A stretch of 64,000 bases of DNA from SpSt-501 sp037481615 (GTDB lineage: Bacteria > Desulfobacterota > Desulfobacteria > Desulfobacterales > SpSt-501). The notes under the pieces are model-generated. The model was not told where the DNA came from. It did no database searches and saw only the letters and a list, made by a program, of their open reading frames with translations. Positions 41,270 through 48,814 of the stretch are shown here, piece by piece. The translations under genes and the position numbers were made by a program. The stretch lies in the NCBI GenBank assembly GCA_037481615.1, contig JBBFLI010000005.1. One strand, 5' to 3'. Numbering within the stretch: the first letter of the stretch is position 1; every line of letters starts with the position of its first letter.

Positions 41270-41881
41270 ATGGTCGCCGAGCAAGCCACGGCCGAAACGG
41301 TCCCCCGCGAGAAAGGACGATGGCTGCCGCGGCTCGCCCGCCAGGTGATCCTCCAGGCCTTCGGCAAGAGCCTCCCCGACCCCGAGCGCCGCCGGCTCGA
41401 GGCGTCTCTGCGGGATCCCGTCTTTTCCATCCGCGCCGGCACCTTCGTCACCCTGACCCGGGAGAGCAGGCTCCGCGGCTGCATCGGAAACCTCTCCCCC
41501 TGCGACACGATCCTCGAGGGGGTGCGGCGGAACGCCCTGCACGCCGCCTTCCATGACCCGCGTTTTTCCCCTCTATCGCTCGCGGAGCTCGATTCGACCC
41601 GTATCGAGGTGAGCGTCCTCTCCGTCCCGCAAAAGCTCGCCTTCCGCGACCCGCAGGAGTTGCTCGCCCGGCTCGTCCCGGGACGCGACGGGGTGGTCCT
41701 GAAACGCGGCTTCGCCTCGGCCACCTTCCTGCCCCAGGTCTGGGAGCAGCTTCCCCGGCCGGAAGACTTTCTCGGCCATCTCTGCCTGAAAGCCGGCCTG
41801 CCGCGCACGGCCTGGAAGGAGCCCGGCATCGAGGTCGAGACCTACCGCGTGCAGGTTTTCGAGGAAGAGCCCGGATCGTGA
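41270..41881 (+). CDS. amrA: AMMECR1-domain protein (AmmeMemoRadiSam system protein A)
   Basis: A 203-residue AMMECR1-domain protein. The family's signature is LRGCIGNLSP near residue 67, with VTLTRESRLRG before it and a late CLKAGLP. In many bacteria and archaea the domain goes with a MEMO-like dioxygenase and the AmrS radical-SAM enzyme; neither is nearby. Its role is unknown even in well-studied systems, though a redox or nucleic-acid part is suspected. It lies 83 bases after the kinase gene, so co-transcription is possible, and it faces the PilY1 gene across a hairpin. Confidence 0.85.
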   Translation: MVAEQATAETVPREKGRWLPRLARQVILQAFGKSLPDPERRRLEASLRDPVFSIRAGTFVTLTRESRLRGCIGNLSPCDTILEGVRRNALHAAFHDPRFSPLSLAELDSTRIEVSVLSVPQKLAFRDPQELLARLVPGRDGVVLKRGFASATFLPQVWEQLPRPEDFLGHLCLKAGLPRTAWKEPGIEVETYRVQVFEEEPGS

Positions 41882-41888
41882 AAAAGAC

Positions 41889-41925
41889 GCGGCCGGGGGG
41901 TCCGGGAAACCCCCGCCCCGGCCGC
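41889..41925. other. Convergent hairpin without T run
   Basis: A 10-bp stem GCGGCCGGGG (41889-41898) with CCCCGGCCGC (41916-41925) and a 17-base loop, between the converging amrA and pilY1-like genes. It resembles the hairpin at 28959-28987. Confidence 0.5.
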
Positions 41926-41941
41926 CGGAAGCCGCGAGAAC

Positions 41942-44900
41942 CTACTCGTGCTTCCAGGACTCGATGCGGATCCTCTTCTGCGGGAGGTTCACGAGGAAGG
42001 CGTTCAAGCCGGTGATGCTCTCGTTTCCGCCCACCACCCCCGTCAGTTGCGGGGAGGAGGTGGTGACGAAGACCGTGTCCTTGAAGAGCACCGGCTGCGA
42101 GCCCACACCCCGGCCGACGTAGACCCCCACCGGGACGACGAGTTTGCCGTCGATCAGCACCTTGTCGGCGTCGGTGAACTTGCCGTCGCCGTTCAGATCG
42201 AAGACCGGCTTCGTCGGCGGCAACCCCGTGCGGTAATCGAGGGCGAAGAGGTAGGTGTCCCCGCTGCCGCCGCAGGGGTCGACATCGGGCAGGAAGGTCG
42301 TGAAGAACACGGTCTCGCCCACGACGAGCGGCTTGGTGAAGACGCGCTCGCTGCCGCCGATCGTGGAGGGGCCGCCCCAGCCGGGCTGGCCGGCGAAGAG
42401 CTTCAAGGCCCAGGAGTTCTTGGCGGCGTTCGTTCCCTGGATCGTGCGCACGAAGCGGGTCACCCCGCCCACCGTCGCCGTCGTGAAGCGCGCCTCGAGG
42501 GAGGCGAGATCGGAGAGTTTCAAGGGGGTTTCGCGCGGGGTTTTCTGGTCCTTGACGCCGAAGAAATATTGCTGGAAGTTGCTGATCTTGTCGGCCGAGG
42601 TTTCGTAGCGGCCGGTTCCGTAATAGACCCAGAGCGTCTCCGGCTCGCTGCCGTAGGCGACGGTCGCCTTGCCGCGGATGGGGTTCACATCGGGGCTCGT
42701 GGGGTAGGGGTTGAACTTGAAGAGCTTCGAAACCGAAGGCTCCTGCCCCTTTCCGATCTGGTCGACGCGGAACATCGTACCGTAGAGATCGCCCACGTAG
42801 ATGCAATCCTCCACGCGGTCGGTCGGGTTGAAATTCGCCGCGACCGGGCTGTTCGTGGCGTTGTTCGGCTGACCGGCTTCGACGAATTGGAGCACCCCGT
42901 TCACCTTGGCCGTGTGGCCGAGGTTGCCGTTCAACCCCTCGTTGTTCTGAAAGTCGCCTGCGGTGTTCGTGACATAGAGGGTCCCCGCCCCCCCCTCGTA
43001 GACGACGACCGAGACGACCTTGGCCGTGGCACCGCTGGTCGCGCCGGTGACCACCTCTCCCGGCACGAACGGGGCGGAGGCGATTTCCTTGTAGTCGAGC
43101 CTTCTGCGCTCGGAGATGAGCTTGACCTTGTTCTGGCCGTCCTTCCAGAGCGCGGCGCCGCTGTCCGCCTCGAGGCCGAAGAGATAGGCCTCCTTGGTGA
43201 ACTGCTGGTTCGGGTTGTCGGCGTAACCCGAGCCGAAAAACACCCCCCAGGCGGCGGCGTTCGTCCCGTGGGCGACGCGCTCGATCAGCGCCTCGGACCA
43301 GCTCTGGCCGAGTTCCGTGTCGGTGAATTCCCAGAGAAAACGCGCCGGGTCGGGGTTCGCGGCGGCGGGGGAGTCGCCCGAGGTGACATCGAGCGCCGTG
43401 TAGGCGGTCCCGCCGCTTCGCTGGCCCACCACCAGGATCGTCCGCCACGATTTGCTCAGAGCGCCGAATGAGCCGTAGACATCGGCCACCTGGGGGGAGC
43501 CGTCGAGCAGATAACGGTGGCAGTAGGAGGTCGAACAGGGGTTGTAGGCCTCGCCCGTCGCCGCGTCGTTCAGCTTGGATTGCAGGCTGCGCGGCAGGAA
43601 GGCCCACTTCTCTTCGCCGTCATCGAGGCTGAAAGCGTGGAGCAAACCGTCGTTCGACCCCACGTAGGCCATCTTCGGCCGCGGATTGGTCACCGCATGG
43701 TGCCGCTTGAAGCTGCCGTAACCGTCGAAGGTGTAGAAATAGGGCGGCGGCCCGACGACGACCGGGGTCGAGTGGATGATGTCCCCGATCGGCTTGCAGA
43801 GGAAATTGTCGCCGGCAAGCGTATCTTCGGTGTAGGGGACGAGGGAGTTCGATGCATTCACCGTCCACACGCTGCGCTCGGCCTTGGGCGGCACCTTGTC
43901 GCTCGCCTTCCAGAGCTGACTGGCCCATCGTTTGGTCAACGGGTCCTTGGTGAGGGCCTGGAGGTCGCCTGTCCAGTTCGACGCGTTGAAGGAGGCGAGA
44001 AGCACCATGTCGCCCAAATCGGTCGAGGTGGTCGCCGCGGGCGCCGAGCCGTAGTAGACCGCCCCCTTCACGTTGTTCAGGATCGTGCGGAAGGCGTCCA
44101 TCAGGTCGTTTTTGTTCGTGGCGAGGTAAGGGATCGCATTGCCGGAGGCATCTTCGACGTGCATCGCGTAGAGGTTGTCGTCCGGATAGGCCTTGCCGCG
44201 CAGGTTCGCCGTCTCGGCGAAGGCGTAGATCTGCTCCTGCTCGCCCAGGGGCACGCCGAAACCCAGGCCCACGGCACTCACCCCGGCGTCGGCGAGCAGG
44301 TTCACCCGCTCGCGCACGTTCTCGTTGGTCGAGTCCACGTTCCCCTGGCCGTCGGTGATCTGGATGAGGAATTTCGGCTGGCAGCTGGCCTCCTGAAAAT
44401 ACTCCCCGTATTCCATATCCGGGCGTTCACCCTTGAAATATTTGACTCCGGCCAGAAGCGAGGGTGAAAAGGGCGTGCTGGAATAGGTCTCCAGGCCGGC
44501 GACGACCGACTGGATCTTCGCCTGGTGCTCGGCCGTGTGCGGGCGGCAGCCGACATGGATTTTGGTGTAGTCGAGGCTGCTGACATAGCCCGCCGCATAA
44601 TAATTCGCCCAGGAGCCGAAACCCCAGGAGATGGCGTTGTCCTTGACGAGCTCGCTGATCACGGTTTTGGCGACGTCCACCTTTTTCTCGATCGTGACCC
44701 CGGTCCAGGGCTCCATCTCCCAGAGGACCTCGGCCGCCGTGCGCGGCCGCTGGGACTCGAAGAGCTGCGGCGTGGGGGCGGTCGTGAAGGTCGGGGAGTT
44801 GTCGCTCGCGTGGGCGCGGATCTTGACCGTGATCGGATCGGACAGGGTCTTGTAGGGGACGAACCGGATGCGCGCATCCTCGATCGTCGCCCCCTTGGGG

Positions 44901-46900
44901 ATCGTCAGGCCGTCGAAGCGGACGGCTGCGCCGTAGCCGCTGCCGTTTTGCGCAATGCGCAGGCTCGAGCCGGTTGCGCGCCACGGGATGGCCGTGACCG
45001 CGTCGCCGTCGTCGGTCGAGCGCATCACCGCCGTTTCAAGCGTCCTGCTGCCGCCGCCGTCGTTGTAGGTCAGGGTGAAGACCGGCTTCGAGGGGTTGAA
45101 ACCGTCGTAGGAGCGCGCCTCGCGGTATCCCGTCCCCGAGACATAGTCGAAAATGAAGGTGATGGCGTTCCCCGGCTGCCAGCCGTCGCGGTTGACGATC
45201 TCCTGCACCACGGGGGCGAGATTGGGGGTCAGGGGCAGGACGTCGTTCTCGTCGACGAGGTCCACCTCCCAGGTCATCGAGCCCGAAAGATCCAGGAAAA
45301 GCATGACCGCCGGGCTGCTGATGTTCTGGGTGTAGAGCGGGATGTCGCCGCAGCGGATGGAGCCCTCCTTGAGGACATGGAGGCTTACGCGCACCGAAAC
45401 CTCGGTCGGTGTGGCGTTCGGGTCGCTGAAGGTGATGTAGGCCTCATAGGTCCCGGCCTTGAGCCCGCTCGTGTTGAAACTGACCGAGAAGTTCTGTTCC
45501 TCGCCAGGGCCGATCGTCCCCGTGGCGGCGCTCGGATGGAGGGTGATCCAGCTAGTCCCCTGGGGTGAGGTCAGGGTCATGGCGTAGTTTAGCGTCGAGC
45601 CGCCGTTGTTCATGAGAGCGAAAGCCTGGCTGTCGGCGGTACTGCCTTCGAAGCAGGTGCGTCCCAGTTCGCTCGAGGTCAGCTGCATCGCGGCCGGGTA
45701 GGAATAGCCCCCTCCGTCCACCTGGCCGAACTCGACATAGAGAACCGGTGCCTTGGCGGGGTCGCCGTCGTAGGTCCAGGCGTAACGGCTGATCGTGCCG
45801 CCCTGGGGGTAGAGATGGATGGCGATCGACTTGTTGCTGGTGTTCCATCCGGACTGACCGACGATTTCCTGAATGATGCCCTTGAGGTCCGGTGACGTGT
45901 AGACCTGGTCCGTCACCCACGCCGGGTGGCCGCCCCACTGAACGTAAGTGGCCGTCTTGGGTATCGCGGGGTTTGTGCAGCGATAGTAAGGCGTCAAGGG
46001 GTCGGTGGAGGAGCTGGAGGTCGAGTAGGTGGGCGGATTGAGCCTCTTCTCCCCCCGCAGCCGGAAATAACCCGTCTCCGCGGGCCGATCCTGTTTGGCG
46101 GTGAACTTGATCGCCGCATAGTTGATCGTCGCCCCCTCAGGGATATCGACGTTTTCGAATCGCAACCCCGGGTAAATGTAATTGCTCCCCCCCATCTTCA
46201 GGACCGCTCCGTTATTGGGGGTCGAAATGAATTGGTAGATGTCGTCGGTCGAGCGGGCGATCGGCACCTCGATGATGTTCGCCGTGTATTCGATCCGCAG
46301 CTTGGGCGCCTTGTTCGGGTCCGCATCCCACGAGAAGGCCCTTCGCAGAACGGAGCTGTTTCCGGTCAGGATGAAGACCATCGCGTTCCCCGAGGACCAG
46401 CCGGAGCGGTTGACGAGCTTCTGCACGAGATCCTTGATGTCCGCCGTCTGGTGGACCTGATCCACGGTCGACCAGGCATAATTCATTTGCCAGCCGATCG
46501 TCTGGGTGTAGGTCGGCCGCACATGGATGTTCCAGGGAAGAGCGGTAAACTCCGAGGGGTTGTCCGCCGCCTGGGCCTCGATCGTGAAGACCGTGTCCCC
46601 GGCGTCCACGGCGGCGGTCGTGAATTCGATGTAGGCTCTGATGATTCCCGCGTTCCGGGGAACCTGGATATTGGTGAAGCGCAGCCCCAGCTTGCGATAG
46701 GAGCCCCCGATATCGAGGGTCGTGTCGGTCAATTTGACGATGCCGAAGGGATCCTCTTCGGCGTCGTTGGCGCTCCCCGAGACCCGCACGTCGAGGGTTT
46801 TCTCGACCGCCAGCACCCGAGTCGGGCACAGAAGCGCAATGCCCAGAACGAGGATCAGAGCCGGGATCATTTCCCGATAGCCGACGGGTTTCGCCTTCAT
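41942..46900 (-). CDS. pilY1: PilY1-like type IV pilus tip/adhesin protein with interrupted vWA domain
   Basis: A 1652-residue exported protein. A signal peptide covers 1-31. Two jelly-roll (DNRLRE-like) domains follow, about 34-206 and 210-393, ending in similar IEY / VEFG strands. A BACON-like beta domain is at 402-512. The vWA domain starts at 530 with MIDAS DLSGS (D537-S541), is interrupted from about 545 to 740 by jelly-roll sequence, resumes at VDVAKTVISELV, and has its later MIDAS residues in FSPSLLAGVKYF (811-822) and ITDGQGN (848-854). The C-terminal 600 residues are a PilY1/PilC beta-propeller (IIHSTPVVVG, YVGSNDGLLHAF) with a Ca2+ loop DLNGDGKFTDAD at 1568. PilY1 proteins help pilus extension and surface attachment. 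The ATG at 46900 follows a sigma-54 promoter; minor pilin genes are not in the window. Confidence 0.88.
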   Translation of the reverse strand: MKAKPVGYREMIPALILVLGIALLCPTRVLAVEKTLDVRVSGSANDAEEDPFGIVKLTDTTLDIGGSYRKLGLRFTNIQVPRNAGIIRAYIEFTTAAVDAGDTVFTIEAQAADNPSEFTALPWNIHVRPTYTQTIGWQMNYAWSTVDQVHQTADIKDLVQKLVNRSGWSSGNAMVFILTGNSSVLRRAFSWDADPNKAPKLRIEYTANIIEVPIARSTDDIYQFISTPNNGAVLKMGGSNYIYPGLRFENVDIPEGATINYAAIKFTAKQDRPAETGYFRLRGEKRLNPPTYSTSSSSTDPLTPYYRCTNPAIPKTATYVQWGGHPAWVTDQVYTSPDLKGIIQEIVGQSGWNTSNKSIAIHLYPQGGTISRYAWTYDGDPAKAPVLYVEFGQVDGGGYSYPAAMQLTSSELGRTCFEGSTADSQAFALMNNGGSTLNYAMTLTSPQGTSWITLHPSAATGTIGPGEEQNFSVSFNTSGLKAGTYEAYITFSDPNATPTEVSVRVSLHVLKEGSIRCGDIPLYTQNISSPAVMLFLDLSGSMTWEVDLVDENDVLPLTPNLAPVVQEIVNRDGWQPGNAITFIFDYVSGTGYREARSYDGFNPSKPVFTLTYNDGGGSRTLETAVMRSTDDGDAVTAIPWRATGSSLRIAQNGSGYGAAVRFDGLTIPKGATIEDARIRFVPYKTLSDPITVKIRAHASDNSPTFTTAPTPQLFESQRPRTAAEVLWEMEPWTGVTIEKKVDVAKTVISELVKDNAISWGFGSWANYYAAGYVSSLDYTKIHVGCRPHTAEHQAKIQSVVAGLETYSSTPFSPSLLAGVKYFKGERPDMEYGEYFQEASCQPKFLIQITDGQGNVDSTNENVRERVNLLADAGVSAVGLGFGVPLGEQEQIYAFAETANLRGKAYPDDNLYAMHVEDASGNAIPYLATNKNDLMDAFRTILNNVKGAVYYGSAPAATTSTDLGDMVLLASFNASNWTGDLQALTKDPLTKRWASQLWKASDKVPPKAERSVWTVNASNSLVPYTEDTLAGDNFLCKPIGDIIHSTPVVVGPPPYFYTFDGYGSFKRHHAVTNPRPKMAYVGSNDGLLHAFSLDDGEEKWAFLPRSLQSKLNDAATGEAYNPCSTSYCHRYLLDGSPQVADVYGSFGALSKSWRTILVVGQRSGGTAYTALDVTSGDSPAAANPDPARFLWEFTDTELGQSWSEALIERVAHGTNAAAWGVFFGSGYADNPNQQFTKEAYLFGLEADSGAALWKDGQNKVKLISERRRLDYKEIASAPFVPGEVVTGATSGATAKVVSVVVYEGGAGTLYVTNTAGDFQNNEGLNGNLGHTAKVNGVLQFVEAGQPNNATNSPVAANFNPTDRVEDCIYVGDLYGTMFRVDQIGKGQEPSVSKLFKFNPYPTSPDVNPIRGKATVAYGSEPETLWVYYGTGRYETSADKISNFQQYFFGVKDQKTPRETPLKLSDLASLEARFTTATVGGVTRFVRTIQGTNAAKNSWALKLFAGQPGWGGPSTIGGSERVFTKPLVVGETVFFTTFLPDVDPCGGSGDTYLFALDYRTGLPPTKPVFDLNGDGKFTDADKVLIDGKLVVPVGVYVGRGVGSQPVLFKDTVFVTTSSPQLTGVVGGNESITGLNAFLVNLPQKRIRIESWKHE

Positions 46901-46950
46901 GTGGAAGCCCCCCTGCTGTGCACGATGGATAAACCCTCGCCACGGGTTAA

Positions 46951-46966
46951 GCAAAGAAAGTGCCAC
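46951..46966 (-). promoter_or_regulatory. Sigma-54 (RpoN) promoter of the pilY1-like gene
   Basis: On the minus strand TGGCAC (46965-46960), five bases and TTGC (46954-46951) match the -24/-12 consensus with exact spacing and a T after the -12 GC. Transcription would start near 46940, about 40 bases before the ATG. No bacterial enhancer-binding protein gene is in the window. Confidence 0.8.
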
Positions 46967-47118
46967 TTTTGGGAGGCTTGACCAGGAGGCGTCAAAATAA
47001 AAACAACACTCCGTTTTTAAAGAGGATTCGAACACTCCCGCCTGGGGCTTCGATGTCGCGCCGCCGGTTCGCTTTCGGATCGGTAGGCCCAGGCGGGAAA
47101 AAGCTTTTGGGGTGGGTG

Positions 47119-47150
47119 TAAAAAAGTTTTAGAGCCGGGGACCCTGGCTC
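47119..47150 (-). terminator. Terminator after the bactofilin pair
   Basis: On the minus strand GAGCC and GGCTC arms enclose AGG/CC and a short loop, then TAAAACTTTTTT. The hairpin overlaps the stop codon of the second-translated bactofilin gene and separates it from the pilY1 promoter region. Confidence 0.6.
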
Positions 47151-47535
47151 AAGGCGAGGCGGGAGGCTTTTGGCGGGGGTCGTCCGGGGCGGCTGTCTTC
47201 GCGGAAAGCATGCGCGAGATGCCCTCGAAGACCGCGCCGGGATGGATCTCGTAGGCGGCGGCCGCGGCTTCGCCCTGGAAACGCCCCGAAGGTTGCACTT
47301 CGAAACGCCGTCGCGCCGTCACCCTGCCGGTAACGGTTCCGAGGATGAAGATGTCGCGGACCTCGATTTCGGCTTCCACGATTCCCGACGGTCCGACGAC
47401 GAGATCGCCGTTCAGCCGCAAAGTGCCCTTGAGCCGTCCGTCCACGTGGAGGCTTTCCTCGCCGCTCACTTCCCCTTCAATCGCCAGCGAGCGGCTGACG
47501 ATCGAGGTGACGGTCGGATTCGGCTCGCCGGGCAT
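47149..47535 (-). CDS. Bactofilin (polymer-forming cytoskeletal protein), downstream copy
   Basis: A 128-residue bactofilin. These proteins form a right-handed beta helix that polymerises into membrane-linked filaments and can organise wall synthesis, stalks or pili. The core has the expected glycine/hydrophobic periodicity: IEGEVSGEESLHVDGRLKG and IFILGTVTGRVTARRR. Residues 110-128 are a proline-rich tail that may contact partners. It starts three bases after the other bactofilin's stop, so the two are a tightly coupled pair. A terminator overlaps its stop codon. No amidase or M23 peptidase is adjacent. Confidence 0.88.
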   Translation of the reverse strand: MPGEPNPTVTSIVSRSLAIEGEVSGEESLHVDGRLKGTLRLNGDLVVGPSGIVEAEIEVRDIFILGTVTGRVTARRRFEVQPSGRFQGEAAAAAYEIHPGAVFEGISRMLSAKTAAPDDPRQKPPASP

Positions 47536-47538
47536 CTT

Positions 47539-47940
47539 TCAGCTTTCCTTCCGGCCGGGCTCCTGCTTCATCACGACGCTGCCGTTCAGATGGGCCCCGT
47601 CGGCGACGGAGATCCGAGCGGCGTGAAGTTCACCGGCAACCACGGCACTTTTTTCGAGGTGGATCTTTTCCCGCGCGCTGATCTTGCCCTCGATCCGGCC
47701 GGCTGCGGCGATTGCCTGAGCGCGGATCTCGCCGCGGAGGTTCGCCGGGGGGGACACGACGAGCTCTCCGGCCAGGTCGACCTCGCCTTCGATCTTTCCC
47801 ATGACGATCAGGCTTCCGCCGCCGGTGATCTTTCCCTGAACGGAGATCCGTGCACCGAGGAGCGAGGTCTCTGCCGCGGCCCGGTTTTCCTTCCGCGGAA
47901 GATGTCGGCCCGTCTTGTTTTTCGACGAGAAAAGTCCCAT
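47539..47940 (-). CDS. Bactofilin, upstream copy
   Basis: A 133-residue bactofilin. The N-terminus MGLFSSKNK is the short tail that often targets bactofilins to the membrane. The beta-helix core runs from about residue 28 (LLGARISVQGKITGGGSL) to 125, with repeating G-x-(I/V)-x-G steps. It is only loosely similar to the downstream copy, which suggests distinct roles or co-polymers. The ATG at 47940 has GGAG four bases upstream; the open frame extends to 48045 but lacks family likeness there. It diverges from the isoaspartyl methyltransferase gene. Confidence 0.87.
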   Translation of the reverse strand: MGLFSSKNKTGRHLPRKENRAAAETSLLGARISVQGKITGGGSLIVMGKIEGEVDLAGELVVSPPANLRGEIRAQAIAAAGRIEGKISAREKIHLEKSAVVAGELHAARISVADGAHLNGSVVMKQEPGRKES

Positions 47941-48048
47941 GGACTCCACGTCCCGGCCTGTGCTTGATTCTTGTTTCCTATCACGGTGCATCGGCCCTGG
48001 CAACCCGAAGCGGAGCCGCAGCCATGACAGAGGAGCGGTTTCCATGCT

Positions 48049-48795
48049 ATGAGTCGCGAAAAAACAAGGCCGGACTCCATGATGCCCCGCCTGAGCCTAA
48101 TGTTCCTCGCCGCTTCTCTGGCATTCGCCGCCGCGACTCCCACGGCGGGTGAGGAAGACTTCGCCAAGGCCCGCCGGGTCATGGTCGAGGGGCAGATCCG
48201 CGCCCGGGGCGTCAACCACCCGCAGGTGCTCCGGGTGATGGAGGAGGTCCCGCGCCACTGGTTCGTCCCCCCGCACCTGCACTCCTCCGCTTACCGCGAC
48301 CAGCCGCTTCCGATCGGCGAGGGGCAAACCATATCCCAACCCTACATCGTCGCCCTCATGACCGAGTTGATCGCGCCCCAGTCATCCGACCGCGTGCTCG
48401 AGATCGGTACCGGTTCGGGTTATCAGGCCGCGATTCTTTCCCGTTTGGTTTCAGAAGTTTATACGATCGAAATCAAGTCTAAGCTTTATCAACGGGCAAA
48501 AGACGCGTTGGCTGCGCGCGGCTTCACAAACGTGAACTGCCGCGAGGGGGACGGCTATTTCGGCTGGCCGGAAGCGGCCCCCTTCGATTCCGTCATGATC
48601 ACCGCCGCCGTCGATCACATCCCCCCGCCCCTGCTCGCCCAGCTGAAGGACGGCGGGCGCCTCGTTCTCCCCCTGGGCAGTCCTTTCGGCTACCAGAACC
48701 TGGTCCTGGTAACGAAAAGGGGGGCTGAGGTGACGCTGCGGAACGTGACCGGCGTGCTCTTCGTCCCCCTGACAGGGCATGCCCTGAAGAATTGA
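48049..48795 (+). CDS. pcm: Exported protein-L-isoaspartate O-methyltransferase
   Basis: A 248-residue PCMT, which methylates isoaspartyl residues in damaged proteins using SAM. Family segments are GQTISQPYIVALM near residue 92 and the SAM motif VLEIGTGSGYQAA near 117. An N-terminal signal peptide (MPRLSLMFLAASLAFAAA) is present after the first 12 residues, so the enzyme probably works in the periplasm, as in some other deltaproteobacteria, where a SAM supply is puzzling. The start may be 48049 or the ATG pair at 48079/48082; neither has a strong ribosome site. The next gene begins 20 bases after its stop. Confidence 0.88.
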   Translation: MSREKTRPDSMMPRLSLMFLAASLAFAAATPTAGEEDFAKARRVMVEGQIRARGVNHPQVLRVMEEVPRHWFVPPHLHSSAYRDQPLPIGEGQTISQPYIVALMTELIAPQSSDRVLEIGTGSGYQAAILSRLVSEVYTIEIKSKLYQRAKDALAARGFTNVNCREGDGYFGWPEAAPFDSVMITAAVDHIPPPLLAQLKDGGRLVLPLGSPFGYQNLVLVTKRGAEVTLRNVTGVLFVPLTGHALKN

Positions 48796-48814
48796 TCGCC
48801 GCACAGGCTGCCGG

